The notes: generated from the sequence alone by a model not told the origin. A stretch of 64,000 bases of DNA from Dyadobacter bucti (GCF_005869225.1 NZ_SWFP01000003.1:62001-126000); one strand, 5' to 3'. Counted from the stretch's first letter, positions 27,501 to 36,748 are shown. Translations and numbers: made by a program.

Positions 27501-27950
27501 GTTGTCGATGATTTTTATTTGATCAATCCGCTCGTTTATTTTCTTTATCTCTCTAAAAATCATAAAATTGACGTTCTTGTTATCCCTGTCATATTCCAGC
27601 TGGTTTACTAGATTTTCAAGTAGGAACAAGCTATCGGAAGGGTAATAAAACTTCACATAACCTTTGTTTTTGTCATCTAACATGAGAACGTCCTGATATT
27701 GCCATTCCTTTTTTAGTTCCAGAAAGCTGTCTTGTGCAGTATCTACGTCGCCGATGCTACATTTCTGATAAATAGAAAATAGAAGAATATTGATTTTCAA
27801 AAAGTTGATCTGGCCTGTATTGTTAACATTATCATCAGTACATGAAAACGTCGGGTATCCTTTGTAGATAATAGCTACACAAAAAGCAGCGGCGATCAAT
27901 AATGTGAGGAACTTTAATGTCTGCCTAAATGCTAATGTGTGGTTGGTCAT
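27486..27950 (-). CDS. Hypothetical membrane-anchored protein
   Basis: A protein of about 154 residues that I do not recognise. One hydrophobic segment near the N-terminus (TLKFLTLLIAAAFCVAIIYK) is likely a membrane anchor or uncleaved signal. The rest is soluble, with helical, charged stretches (LELKKEWQYQD; REIKKINERIDQIK). ATG 27950 is taken as the start because the longer frame begins at a TTG. Its AT-rich, Asn/Asp/Lys-rich composition differs from the neighbouring housekeeping genes and matches the accessory stretch that follows. Confidence 0.55.
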   Translation of the reverse strand: MTNHTLAFRQTLKFLTLLIAAAFCVAIIYKGYPTFSCTDDNVNNTGQINFLKINILLFSIYQKCSIGDVDTAQDSFLELKKEWQYQDVLMLDDKNKGYVKFYYPSDSLFLLENLVNQLEYDRDNKNVNFMIFREIKKINERIDQIKIIDNKKRR

Positions 27951-28094
27951 TGTAAACGACAAGAGCTGCGTTAGAACCTGAATGTGAGATTAAAGTTGAG
28001 TGTTTTAAGTAGCTTTGCGTCTCTTATTGAGCGATCGGTGCCGAAAATTATCTAACGGCAAAAGCAGAATACGCGATAGTGGTTTGCTACCATT

Positions 28095-28340
28095 CTAGAA
28101 AGTCCGTTCTCTGGTCGTTTTCTTACAGATATGCTTCTCATAAAATGCCTCCATCTCTTCCTTATTTTCAAATCCAAGATGCTTGGCAATTTTATCGGCC
28201 ATTTGACAGTCGATTTGAATTTTCCCATTCTCGATTTTGGAAACTGATTGCTGTTTCACATTGAGTAGTTCAGCAATTTCAGTTTGCTTAATACCCTTCA
28301 TCATCCTTAATGCTCTTATTTTCTCATTAAATGTTGACAT
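28095..28340 (-). CDS. Small Xre-family helix-turn-helix regulator
   Basis: An 81-residue DNA-binding protein. The helix-turn-helix covers about residues 6-60, with IKQTEIAELLNVKQQSVSKI as the core. The open frame runs 61 codons further upstream, but that part has no HTH similarity and MSTFNEKIRALRMMKG is the natural start (28340). It is divergent from the lipoprotein gene at 28513. The shared 172-base gap holds two copies of a GTTGTAnnnTACAAC dyad, one next to its own promoter, so autoregulation and control of the lipoprotein gene are likely. Confidence 0.85.
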   Translation of the reverse strand: MSTFNEKIRALRMMKGIKQTEIAELLNVKQQSVSKIENGKIQIDCQMADKIAKHLGFENKEEMEAFYEKHICKKTTRERTF

Positions 28341-28379
28341 GAGGATCTCAATTTTCAAAGTGTGCGGAGGAAATATTTG

Positions 28380-28409
28380 CAAAATAGAATAAATCTTTTC
28401 TAACGTCAA
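28380..28409 (-). promoter_or_regulatory. Predicted promoter of the Xre gene
   Basis: On the minus strand TTG (28407-28409) is followed after about 20 bases by TATTTTG (28380-28386), close to TAnnTTTG but one base shorter. The first dyad (28410-28424) abuts the TTG, so bound repressor would hinder this promoter. Confidence 0.45.
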
Positions 28410-28446
28410 GTTGTAAAATACAACCATCGTAGGGGTATAATACAAC
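28410..28446. promoter_or_regulatory. Tandem operator candidates for the Xre regulator
   Basis: GTTGTAAAATACAAC (28410-28424) is a perfect dyad with 6-base arms. A second site at 28432-28446 matches 12 of 15 positions, keeping the TACAAC half. The centres are 22 bases apart, about two helical turns, which suits cooperative binding. A third dyad of the same build but other sequence, TTTGAAAAATTCAAA, is at 28456-28470. Confidence 0.65.
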
Positions 28447-28512
28447 CTTGTCTCTTTTGAAAAATTCAAATACATAACGCTCTTTGTTGCGTATTTAAAC
28501 AATCTACAGACT

Positions 28513-29478
28513 ATGAAAAGCAAAAGGCGTAAATCATTGATTTTAGTAAGACATGCTTTCTTAAGTACCGTTTTATCTCTAATCTTTTTCGGATGTGAAG
28601 AAAAGGAGGCCTTATCGATACCTGAAAACGATTTGAATGTGCTGATTACAAAAGTGGAGAAGGCTTATGAGGAAGGGAATGTGAAGGTTGAGACTGATGG
28701 CTTGCAAGAAAAGGAAACAATGGCTTCTTGGAACATTCAAAATGAGGTAAGATCGAGGTTATTGGCATATCAGAAGACCTTTGAATCGAGATATCATGTG
28801 ACAAGAAACTTGTCTGAGGGATACCCGGTAGGTGTAATTCCAGCAGTGGATGCCTGTCCTGCCGGTACTGAGAAAATAAAATTTTTCATGGATAACCAGG
28901 ATAATGGGAATTCGATGAAAACCGGCTGGACTGGCGCGTGGACGGTTGATGCTAATGGAAATACTTGGCATACGCTGTGCTCAGTTTATGGAGCGGCATT
29001 CAAATTTATGACATTTAACACCAGCACTTTGTATCTCTTGGTACGGCTTGGGAACAATAAAACCATGTATATGGAGCCAAGGGTATGGAATGTATATTTG
29101 GATAATGAGGATAACAACAACAAAAATGTAGTTGCCGAAGGAGATTTCAATCCGAATACAATGGATCAGAATGGGACCAACTTGCAATTTTGGGCGATTG
29201 CCGGTAAAAATACACCAGGTGTTAATCAAGATTCCGAGTTTCCGGACCTTGGATTTAGTTATGGTGTTTTTGGCACCTTTACTTCGCCGGTGATAGGCGG
29301 TGCAGCGGGTACTGGGATGTTGAAAACCGATGATGAAAACAACAGTAATGCAAACCAGCTTTTTTCAAAAGATTGGAATACTAATGTTATTACTCATGCC
29401 TCAAGCGTTCAGGGAAAAGGTGTGGACAGGACAAACGACCCGGGGAACACCATTTTTAATATTCGCAAGGTTAGATAG
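28513..29478 (+). CDS. Hypothetical lipoprotein
   Basis: A 321-residue protein with no recognised family. An N-terminal signal leads to FFGC, giving a likely lipidated Cys28. Residues about 35-100 are helical and charged. The mature part has a Gly/Asn/Asp/Trp-rich beta-like region (about 115-320) with repeated short motifs such as DNQDNGN, DNEDNNN and DDENNSN that could bind calcium. Only two other Cys are present, Cys115 and Cys156, which could form a disulfide. The next gene encodes a DsbA-like lipoprotein 48 bases downstream, a plausible partner. Composition is AT-rich compared with the rest of the window. Confidence 0.7.
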   Translation: MKSKRRKSLILVRHAFLSTVLSLIFFGCEEKEALSIPENDLNVLITKVEKAYEEGNVKVETDGLQEKETMASWNIQNEVRSRLLAYQKTFESRYHVTRNLSEGYPVGVIPAVDACPAGTEKIKFFMDNQDNGNSMKTGWTGAWTVDANGNTWHTLCSVYGAAFKFMTFNTSTLYLLVRLGNNKTMYMEPRVWNVYLDNEDNNNKNVVAEGDFNPNTMDQNGTNLQFWAIAGKNTPGVNQDSEFPDLGFSYGVFGTFTSPVIGGAAGTGMLKTDDENNSNANQLFSKDWNTNVITHASSVQGKGVDRTNDPGNTIFNIRKVR

Positions 29479-29526
29479 TTACAGACAAAACTGAGCCTAT
29501 CACGTAAATTATGATAGTACGAGCAT

Positions 29527-30534
29527 ATGAACCGTAAGTCTGTGATTCGATGTGGGTGGCTTTGCATATTGCTACTTATTACTGGATGTACCATAACAAA
29601 AGATGAAAATTTCGTTGCCGAAGTCAATGGGCAGAAAATCAGTATTCAGGAAATAGACGGCATGGTCCGGAATTCGCTTTACGAATACCTTTTTGCTATT
29701 TACAATGTTCGGAAAATTTCGCTCGATGAGTTAATCAATCAAAGACTTTTGAATTTTCGCGCGCGACGCCATCGGATTTCGACAGATTCCGTTCTTTCAA
29801 TAGGCATCGCAGGTATGAAGAAGAAAATAAGTATAGATTCATATATCCGTAACAATTCGCTGCATTATGGGGTAGTTGACGAAAAAAATCCATTTAAACT
29901 TATTCCACTGAAAACGGCAGAAGGGCAAAGAATTTTGCATGAAAGCTATTTGAATTTTTTGCGAAATGAATATATACAAGAATTGAGGAAGGAGAGTGAT
30001 ATTCGAATTTATCTTAAACCTCCGATAACTCCTAAGCTAGACCTCGCCGGCGTCGAAATGAAAATCCGGGGTGATGTAGCTGCCTCAAATTCCATTACTG
30101 TTATTTCTGATTTCAATTGCCCAGTTTGCCGAGAGAAACAATCTTTGTTCGAAGAGTTATATAAGGACTACAAAGATAAATTGCGTTTCGAATATATACA
30201 TCTTTCTTCTTCGGTAACGAAATCAATGGTTTTCGCTGAATGTGCGGCTAAGCAAAATCGATTCTGGAGTGCTTATGATGTATTGTTTAAAAAAGCCGTC
30301 ACTGATACTGCCAGCGCTATTGGCTTAATTGCGGAGTTACAATTATCAAAAGACGAATGCCTAAGTTGTCTTTTTAACACGTATGAAGAGAAACGTTTGA
30401 CTTTAAGTATGGATAGATTGAGAGCCATTGGAATTGAGGCCACTCCGACAATACTTGTAAATCATAAGATCTACTATGGGGAACTTACTGCCAACAGAAT
30501 TCGACAATTTATTGAAACCTCTTTGGAAAGATAG
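29527..30534 (+). CDS. Lipoprotein joining a SurA-like N-region to a DsbA-like thioredoxin fold
   Basis: A 335-residue protein. The lipobox LITGC gives Cys21. Residues about 28-160 (FVAEVNGQKISIQEIDG, LDELINQRLLNFRARRH) resemble the SurA/PpiC N-terminal chaperone region, without a rotamase domain. Residues about 180-335 are a DsbA-like thioredoxin fold with the redox pair CPVC (198-201) and the cis-proline loop ATPT (Pro307). A second CLSC pair is at 278-281. It may act as an envelope oxidoreductase or disulfide isomerase. The upstream lipoprotein with exactly two non-lipidated Cys is a possible substrate. The domain combination is uncommon to my knowledge. Confidence 0.75.
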   Translation: MNRKSVIRCGWLCILLLITGCTITKDENFVAEVNGQKISIQEIDGMVRNSLYEYLFAIYNVRKISLDELINQRLLNFRARRHRISTDSVLSIGIAGMKKKISIDSYIRNNSLHYGVVDEKNPFKLIPLKTAEGQRILHESYLNFLRNEYIQELRKESDIRIYLKPPITPKLDLAGVEMKIRGDVAASNSITVISDFNCPVCREKQSLFEELYKDYKDKLRFEYIHLSSSVTKSMVFAECAAKQNRFWSAYDVLFKKAVTDTASAIGLIAELQLSKDECLSCLFNTYEEKRLTLSMDRLRAIGIEATPTILVNHKIYYGELTANRIRQFIETSLER

Positions 30535-30564
30535 TTATCTGACTGTGTATGAGGAAATAACCTT

Positions 30565-30660
30565 GTAGAGGTGACATCGTTCGTGCAATGTCACCCCTCA
30601 CGGGGTTCTGGATCATAGTATGGTGATTTTTGTTATCATAATTTCAGCCCTTCGGGCTTT
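30565..30660. repeat. Hairpin-rich intergenic repeat
   Basis: Three hairpins stand close together: GGTGACAT with ATGTCACC (about 30570-30595), CCCCTCACGGGG (30594-30605) and AGCCCTTCGGGCT (about 30648-30660). The motifs resemble elements dispersed between genes in several Bacteroidota. The last hairpin could terminate the DsbA-like gene. No ORF is present. Confidence 0.5.
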
Positions 30661-30711
30661 GCGAGAGGCTTTATAATTGTTTATCTATCTGTTAGTTATG
30701 AACTAACACCA

Positions 30712-32154
30712 TCATTCCCAACCCCCACCCAGCGAACGGTACAATGTAATCAATGCCAGAAACTGCTCTTTTTGAACATTGGTCAGGTTCAGTTCGGCCT
30801 CGAGTACGCTTCTTTGTGCAGTAATTACCTCAAGATAAGTAGCATATCCGGTAAGGAACAAGTCTTTGGAAGTAGTAACGGTTTGTTGGAGTACATCCAC
30901 TTCCTGCTTTTTGAAGTCAGAGATTTTTCTGCTGTTATCCAGTTTTTTCAAACTTGTGCTTACCTCTTGAAAACCAGTAAGAATGGATTTGTTATAAGCA
31001 TAATACGCTTCAAGACTGGAGGCTTCTGCCCGTTTTTGCACCGCTTTCAGCGCTTTTCGGTTTACTAGCGGAGCGGTGAGGCCGCCGAGCGCATTATATG
31101 CAATGGACCCGGGTGAGAATAATAAGTTGCTTTTAAACGCATTAAAGCCTAGCATGGCTGTGATGTTCAAAGAAGGAAGGAAAGCCAGCTGAGCTGCTTG
31201 CTGGTCAGAGTAATATGCAAGCATTTCAAGCTGTGCCTGCTGAACGTCTGGTCTCCGTTTAAGCATATTGGTTGGAATACCCGCCTGTATTTGTTCAGGA
31301 AGCTGTTGCCCCGATGCGCTGCCTCTTGCGATCGTCTGAGGAAACCTGCCAAGTAGCAAATTAAGATTGTTTTCGGCCTCCGTGATTTTCTGAAGAATTT
31401 CAATTTCTAGGCTTTTTGTATTCAATAATTGGGCTTCAAATTGTTTGACTGCCAATTCGTTAGCACGTCCTCCTTCTTTCTGTATTTTAACAGTCTGCAC
31501 CGCGGAATCCTGAAGTGCAATATTTTTTTTGATAATCGAAAGCTCGGAATCCAATGCCAGCAGTTCGTAATAGTGCTGGGCGACTTGTGCGATGAGGCTG
31601 GTTTTGATGGCATGCCTGGCTTTTTCAGTTGCCAAAAAACGGGTGTAGGCAGCTTTTTTTTGCGTTTTCAATTTGCCCCAGATATCAATTTCCCAGGAGC
31701 TTCTCAAGCCTACAAAATAGTCTGGCAAAAATGGGGCAGGAAGTCTCCTGTCGTTATCAATGTTGTCCGAAAAATTGGTATCGTAATTTCCAACTCCATC
31801 CATAGTATAATCCCCAAACTTCCTTCCTCCTCCGGAAATCTCGCCTGAAAGAGAAGGTAGCAAAGCGCCCTGGCTCAGCATAATATTGGATCGGGCCATC
31901 TCTATTCTTTGAACGGCCATTTTAAGATCCAGGTTATTTTGCAAAGCGGTGTCGATCAGTGCAGTTAACTGTGTGTCCTTGAAAAAAGATTTCCATTGGA
32001 TAGCCCCGATACCTGTTGAGTCTGTTTGTCCGGCAAACGTTTCGGGAGTAACGATGCGGGAAGCCTGCTGCACCGGCTTGGTAAGTTTGCAGCCTGAGAA
32101 TGTGATCAATGCCCCGATAAACAGGAGATTGACGAGCCTTTTGTAGGTTTTCAT
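30712..32154 (-). CDS. RND efflux outer membrane factor (TolC/NodT type lipoprotein)
   Basis: A 480-residue outer membrane channel of a tripartite pump. A lipoprotein signal leads to FSGC (Cys21). Two OEP repeats of coiled-coil helices follow (LDLKMAVQRIEMARSNIMLS, and ELAVKQFEAQLLNTKSLE with LLGRFPQTI in the middle). IPTNMLKRRPDVQQAQLEML is the usual second-repeat signature. It is the last gene of the operon, 65 bases after the pump gene, with a strong 11-bp hairpin between. Confidence 0.92.
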   Translation of the reverse strand: MKTYKRLVNLLFIGALITFSGCKLTKPVQQASRIVTPETFAGQTDSTGIGAIQWKSFFKDTQLTALIDTALQNNLDLKMAVQRIEMARSNIMLSQGALLPSLSGEISGGGRKFGDYTMDGVGNYDTNFSDNIDNDRRLPAPFLPDYFVGLRSSWEIDIWGKLKTQKKAAYTRFLATEKARHAIKTSLIAQVAQHYYELLALDSELSIIKKNIALQDSAVQTVKIQKEGGRANELAVKQFEAQLLNTKSLEIEILQKITEAENNLNLLLGRFPQTIARGSASGQQLPEQIQAGIPTNMLKRRPDVQQAQLEMLAYYSDQQAAQLAFLPSLNITAMLGFNAFKSNLLFSPGSIAYNALGGLTAPLVNRKALKAVQKRAEASSLEAYYAYNKSILTGFQEVSTSLKKLDNSRKISDFKKQEVDVLQQTVTTSKDLFLTGYATYLEVITAQRSVLEAELNLTNVQKEQFLALITLYRSLGGGWE

Positions 32155-32175
32155 TAATGAAAGTCATTTATATGA

Positions 32176-32202
32176 GGCAGCCGGAAACGGATTCCGGCTG
32201 CC
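32176..32202 (-). other. Intercistronic hairpin, RND pump / outer membrane factor
   Basis: GGCAGCCGGAA (32176-32186) pairs perfectly with TTCCGGCTGCC (32192-32202), loop of 5. No T run follows on the minus strand, so it is more likely a processing or stabilising element than a terminator. Confidence 0.6.
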
Positions 32203-32219
32203 CGATAAGTCGGTGATAT

Positions 32220-35200
32220 TTAGTGAAGGACAGCTTCTTCTTTTTCGGGTAAAACCTCAATGGCTTTCTTCGGCTTGGCGAGGCTAGCAAAAAGTACATA
32301 GAGGCCAGGAATAATGATGACCCCGAAAAGAGTACCTATGAGCATTCCCCCCGCTGCGGCCGTTCCAATAGATCGGTTACCTATTGCACCTGCGCCGGAA
32401 GCCATTACGAGCGGGATGAGACCAGCGATGAATGCGAAGGAGGTCATCAGGATCGGTCGCAGCCTTTCGGTGGCGCCTTCCAGTACTGCATCATAGACCG
32501 AACGTCCTTCTTTCTGTCGGATAATTGCGTACTCAACAATCAGGATAGCGTTTTTACCCAAAAGGCCAATCAGCATGACGAGCGAAACCTGAGCATAGAT
32601 ATTGTTTTCCAGACCCATTAATTTCAGTCCAAGGAATGCGCCGAAAATACCGGTAGGAAGTGATAGTATTACAGGCAACGGAAGCAGGAAACTTTCATAT
32701 TGTGCCGCAAGCAGCAGATAAACGAAGATCAGACAGATCCCGAAAATATAAATAGCCTGGTCGCCGGACAAAATCTCTTCACGCGTCATTCCTGACCAGT
32801 CATAGGTGAAACCTTTTGGAAGCTTCTCTGCTGCAATTCGTTCAACAGCCTTGATCGCATCTCCCGAGCTGTATCCAGGCGCAGCATCACCGTTGATCAT
32901 GGCAGAAGTATACATATTGTAGCGCGTCAGAAGCTCAGGGCCGTAGACTCTTTCTAATCGGATAAATGTTGAAAACGGTACCATGTCCCCACGGTTATTC
33001 TTAACGTATAGTTTTAGAATATCCTCCGGGTTCTTGCGGAAACTCGGATCGGCCTGGACCATCACTTTGTACATCTGGCCAAACCTGATGAAATTGGATG
33101 CATAAAAGCTGCCGATCAACGTTTGGAGGGTGCTCATGGCAACATCCACTGAGACGCCTTTTTTTGATGCCATATCAGCGTCAACATGGATCATATACTG
33201 CGGGAAGCTGGCATCGAAACTACTGAATGCACTGGCGATCTCCGGTGAATCCATCAGGTCCTTCACAAACTTGTTGGTGACCTCCGCGGTTTTCTGAAGA
33301 TCATCAGCTCCTGTGCGATCCTGAACACGTAGCTCAAAACCACTTGAATTACCAAATCCCGGCACAGTCGGAGGCGGGAAAAATTGAATATCGGCATCGG
33401 TAATGTGCTTGGTTTTTTGTTCCATTTCCGTAATAATGTCTTTTACGGATGCCTTTCGCTGATCCCAGGGTTTAAGGTTGATCATGGCCATTCCATAAGA
33501 AGATCCGGCCGATTCTGTGATCAAACTGTACCCCGACAAGCTGGAAACAGATTCCACGGGTTCCAGTGATTGCGCTACCTTCTGAATTTCATCCAGTACT
33601 GCTTCCGTCCGTTCAACGGTGGATGCCACCGGAGTAGTAACATTGACGTTAATAACTCCCTGATCCTCTGTCGGAATAAAACCTGTGGGAAGAACGGTGT
33701 TGATACCGTAAGTGCCGATACAAAACGCCACCAGAAGACCAACTGTTACGACTCTTCTGTTGACAATGAGGGAGAGCAGTTTTCTGTACTTGTTTGAAAT
33801 ACCATCATAACCATTATTAAAGCCTTTAAAAAACCGGTCAAGAAGCGTGTTTTTAGAAGGTTGTCCATGCGTGTTTTTCAGCATAAGGGCACAAAGCGCG
33901 GGTGTCAATGTCAACGCATTGATACCCGATATCACAATTGAAATGGCCAACGTGATGGAGAACTGACGATAAAAAATACCAACCGGCCCTGACATAAATG
34001 CTACCGGTACAAACACTGCCGACATCACAAGGGTGATCGCAATGATGGCACCACTCATTTCTTTCATCGATTCCATGGTCGCTTCCCGTGCATCAAGATG
34101 CTTTTCGGCCATTTTTGCGTGAACGGCCTCGACGACGACAATGGCATTATCAACTACGATACCAATGGCGAGTACCAATGCAAACAGCGTTAGAAGATTG
34201 ATTGAAAACCCGAAAAGTTGCATGAAAGCGAAGGTGCCAATCAACGCTACGGGCACTGCAAGCGCGGGAATAACGGTTGAACGGAAATCCTGCAAAAACA
34301 GGTAAACAATGATAATTACAAGAATAAATGCCTCGATCAGCGTACGTACAACTTCGTGAATGGACGCGTCCAGAAACCGGGAAACATCATAAGAAACGAA
34401 GTAATCCATACCGGGCGGAAACGTCGTTGTTTTGAGTTCGGCCACTTTCGTTTTGATATTCTGAATTACCTCCTGGGCATTGGATCCCGGCCGTTGCTTG
34501 ATCATAATCGACGCCGAAGGCTTACCATTGGATTTGGAGGCCATGTCGTATTCAAGTGTGCCGAATTCAATGTCCGCTACATCTTTCAGTTTCAGCATTG
34601 ATCCGTCGGGGTTGGAGCGGAGTACGATGTTCTCATATTGAGCCGGTTCAAACAGCTTGCCTGTGTATTTCAAGACATACTGCAACGCCTGCACCTCACG
34701 TCCGGAACTTACACCGGTTTTCCCGGGGGCGGCTACTACATTCTGATCCCTGATAGCCTGCACCACTTCGTCGGCAGATACATTGTAACTTACCATCCGG
34801 TCAGGTTTCAGCCATACGCGCATGGAATAGTCCTTACTTCCCATGATCTGCGCCCTACCGACACCGTCTATCCTCTTAAGTTCTTTGAGAATGTTGATAT
34901 CGGCAAAGTTGTAAACGAAATCTTCGGCAACAGATGAATCCGAACTCATAATGTCCAGATACATCAGCATACTGTTTACCTCTTTTTCTGTGGTTACGCC
35001 CGCCTTGATTACCTCCTCAGGAAGTTCATCTATAACAGTCTGAACCCGGTTTTGCACGTTTACTGCCGCAAGATCCGGGTCGACGCCCACATTGAATGAA
35101 ATGGTAATGGTAGTTACCCCGTCATTACCGGATACACTGGTCATGTAGGTCATGCCGGGAACACCGTTAATCGCCTTTTCCAATGGCACGGCTACGGCAT

Positions 35201-35375
35201 CTACGCATACTTCTGAGTTGGCACCGGTATATGTTGCCGTCACTACTACGGATGGGGGCACTATATCCGGGAATTGGGAAACAGGCAAACCTTTAAATGC
35301 CAAAATTCCCAGGAGGGTTATAAAAACCGAGATAACCAGTGATAAAACCGGCCGCTCTATAAATTTTTGAAACAT
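32220..35375 (-). CDS. RND efflux pump permease, HAE1 (AcrB-like) family
   Basis: A 1051-residue inner-membrane proton antiporter with about 12 membrane helices and two large periplasmic loops. The N-terminus (FIERPVLSLVISVFITLLG, PVSQFPDI) and ANSEVCVDAVAVPLEKAING are typical of the hydrophobe/amphiphile exporter family. In the proton relay of helix 4 it has Asp409-Asn410 (GIVVDNAIVVVEAVH) where AcrB has two Asp. This Asn form is common in some HAE1 subgroups. The Lys of the relay is kept in GLLGKNAILIVEY. Drug or solvent export is likely; the substrate cannot be read from sequence. Confidence 0.95.
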   Translation of the reverse strand: MFQKFIERPVLSLVISVFITLLGILAFKGLPVSQFPDIVPPSVVVTATYTGANSEVCVDAVAVPLEKAINGVPGMTYMTSVSGNDGVTTITISFNVGVDPDLAAVNVQNRVQTVIDELPEEVIKAGVTTEKEVNSMLMYLDIMSSDSSVAEDFVYNFADINILKELKRIDGVGRAQIMGSKDYSMRVWLKPDRMVSYNVSADEVVQAIRDQNVVAAPGKTGVSSGREVQALQYVLKYTGKLFEPAQYENIVLRSNPDGSMLKLKDVADIEFGTLEYDMASKSNGKPSASIMIKQRPGSNAQEVIQNIKTKVAELKTTTFPPGMDYFVSYDVSRFLDASIHEVVRTLIEAFILVIIIVYLFLQDFRSTVIPALAVPVALIGTFAFMQLFGFSINLLTLFALVLAIGIVVDNAIVVVEAVHAKMAEKHLDAREATMESMKEMSGAIIAITLVMSAVFVPVAFMSGPVGIFYRQFSITLAISIVISGINALTLTPALCALMLKNTHGQPSKNTLLDRFFKGFNNGYDGISNKYRKLLSLIVNRRVVTVGLLVAFCIGTYGINTVLPTGFIPTEDQGVINVNVTTPVASTVERTEAVLDEIQKVAQSLEPVESVSSLSGYSLITESAGSSYGMAMINLKPWDQRKASVKDIITEMEQKTKHITDADIQFFPPPTVPGFGNSSGFELRVQDRTGADDLQKTAEVTNKFVKDLMDSPEIASAFSSFDASFPQYMIHVDADMASKKGVSVDVAMSTLQTLIGSFYASNFIRFGQMYKVMVQADPSFRKNPEDILKLYVKNNRGDMVPFSTFIRLERVYGPELLTRYNMYTSAMINGDAAPGYSSGDAIKAVERIAAEKLPKGFTYDWSGMTREEILSGDQAIYIFGICLIFVYLLLAAQYESFLLPLPVILSLPTGIFGAFLGLKLMGLENNIYAQVSLVMLIGLLGKNAILIVEYAIIRQKEGRSVYDAVLEGATERLRPILMTSFAFIAGLIPLVMASGAGAIGNRSIGTAAAGGMLIGTLFGVIIIPGLYVLFASLAKPKKAIEVLPEKEEAVLH

Positions 35376-35402
35376 AATCTGAAATTCAGGTGAGAAAGGA
35401 TC

Positions 35403-36554
35403 TTATCGTGCAGTAAGCTCTATTGGGCTGGCCTGCGTGTTAAGACTGTCAGGAGAAATATTCTTTGGGTTAATAGTTGCCCCGTCTTTCAATCCCTGAA
35501 GCCCTTCGTAAACAATGGTTTCTCCTGGTTCAAGACCTGATTTAACAATATAGTAAGAAGCAAATCTTGATTTTGGGACGAAGCTCCTGGTTTTCACCTG
35601 GTTATTTTTATCCACTACGTATACGAAGCTTTTATCCTGAATTTCAAATGCAGCTTTCTGAGGAATAAGAATCGCGTTTTCTACCGTATTGGTAAGGCGT
35701 ATGGTTCCTGTCGAGCCATGTTTCAGCAATTTTTCAGGGTTAGAGAACCGCGCACGAAAAGCAATGGAGCCAGTACCTTCATCAAAAGCACCTTCCATTG
35801 TTTCGATATTCCCTTTATGTTTGAAAAAAGAACCATCAGCTAGCTCCAACTCGACGATTGCCGATTTATTGTCAGCTTTTCCTCTCGCTTTCACGTATTC
35901 CAGGTACTCATTTTCAGATACATTGAAATATACAAAGACGTTTTTGGTATCTGAAAGAGTCGTCAGGAGCGTGCCTTCATTGATAAGGCTACCCATTTTG
36001 TGAGGTATCCGGTCGATTACCCCGTCAAATGGCGCTTTAATTTCTGTTTGTGCTAGATGAATGGCTGCGTTTGATTTCTCTGAACGTGCTTCTTCGATTT
36101 TGGCATTGACAGCAGCAAGTTTTGCCTCAGCCACTTCCACTTCTGTTTTCGCAATAACATTTTTATCTACCAGCAGCCGTACCCTTTTCAGTTCAAGCTC
36201 GGCACCTTTCGCTTCTGCGATAGCACTTTGCAGGGTAGCTTTTGCTTTCGCCAGTTGAGCTGCATATTCTTCGTTATTGATCCGGAACAGGACCTGGCCT
36301 TTTTTTACTTCCTTGCCTTCGTCTACGTATACTTCTTCAAGGTAGCCCTTTACCCTGGCATATATTTCCACATTACGTACTGCGTGTATGTCACCTACAT
36401 ATTCTCTGTGCAGGTCAGTTCTTTGGGGTGTGAGTTCGGTTACAGGAATGGTAAGGATGCTGTCTTTGCTCTCAGAGGTAGTTTCACCCTTTGAAGCACA
36501 CCCATAGGTAAACATGCTCGCAAGAAACAACACAGGCCATTGTAAATTTTTCAT
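35403..36554 (-). CDS. RND efflux periplasmic adaptor subunit
   Basis: A membrane-fusion protein of about 383 residues. A lipoprotein signal leads to YGC (Cys19 counted from MKNLQW). The lipoyl-like and hairpin segments (YARVKGYLEEVYVDEGKEVKKGQVLF; KNVIAKTEVEVAEAKLAAV) and the return strand IKAPFDGVIDRIPHKMGSL are classic. The open frame continues 44 codons upstream to 36686, but ATG 36554 gives the lipoprotein signal. First of the three pump genes, 27 bases before the permease. Confidence 0.93.
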   Translation of the reverse strand: MKNLQWPVLFLASMFTYGCASKGETTSESKDSILTIPVTELTPQRTDLHREYVGDIHAVRNVEIYARVKGYLEEVYVDEGKEVKKGQVLFRINNEEYAAQLAKAKATLQSAIAEAKGAELELKRVRLLVDKNVIAKTEVEVAEAKLAAVNAKIEEARSEKSNAAIHLAQTEIKAPFDGVIDRIPHKMGSLINEGTLLTTLSDTKNVFVYFNVSENEYLEYVKARGKADNKSAIVELELADGSFFKHKGNIETMEGAFDEGTGSIAFRARFSNPEKLLKHGSTGTIRLTNTVENAILIPQKAAFEIQDKSFVYVVDKNNQVKTRSFVPKSRFASYYIVKSGLEPGETIVYEGLQGLKDGATINPKNISPDSLNTQASPIELTAR

Positions 36555-36748
36555 GATGAGTAGATAAATGAATGATTTTTTAACTATTGGGGTACAGAAA
36601 AAAGCATGGGCAGTCCGTAACGTACAGACTGATCCAAATATGAATGCTGAACAGTATGGGAAAGACACTACATGTCCTTGGAGCATGGAGCCTTTATTCC
36701 GTTACTGAGCGGAAAGATTGGGAATGAAAGAACGCTTGCGGCGGGAAG

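Noticed and set aside
32220-35375. Asp-to-Asn change in the proton relay (Asn410) taken as an inactive pump
   Set aside because: The VDNAIVVVEA form is common in some HAE1 subgroups that transport normally, and Asp409 and the Lys are kept, so it is noted in the feature only.
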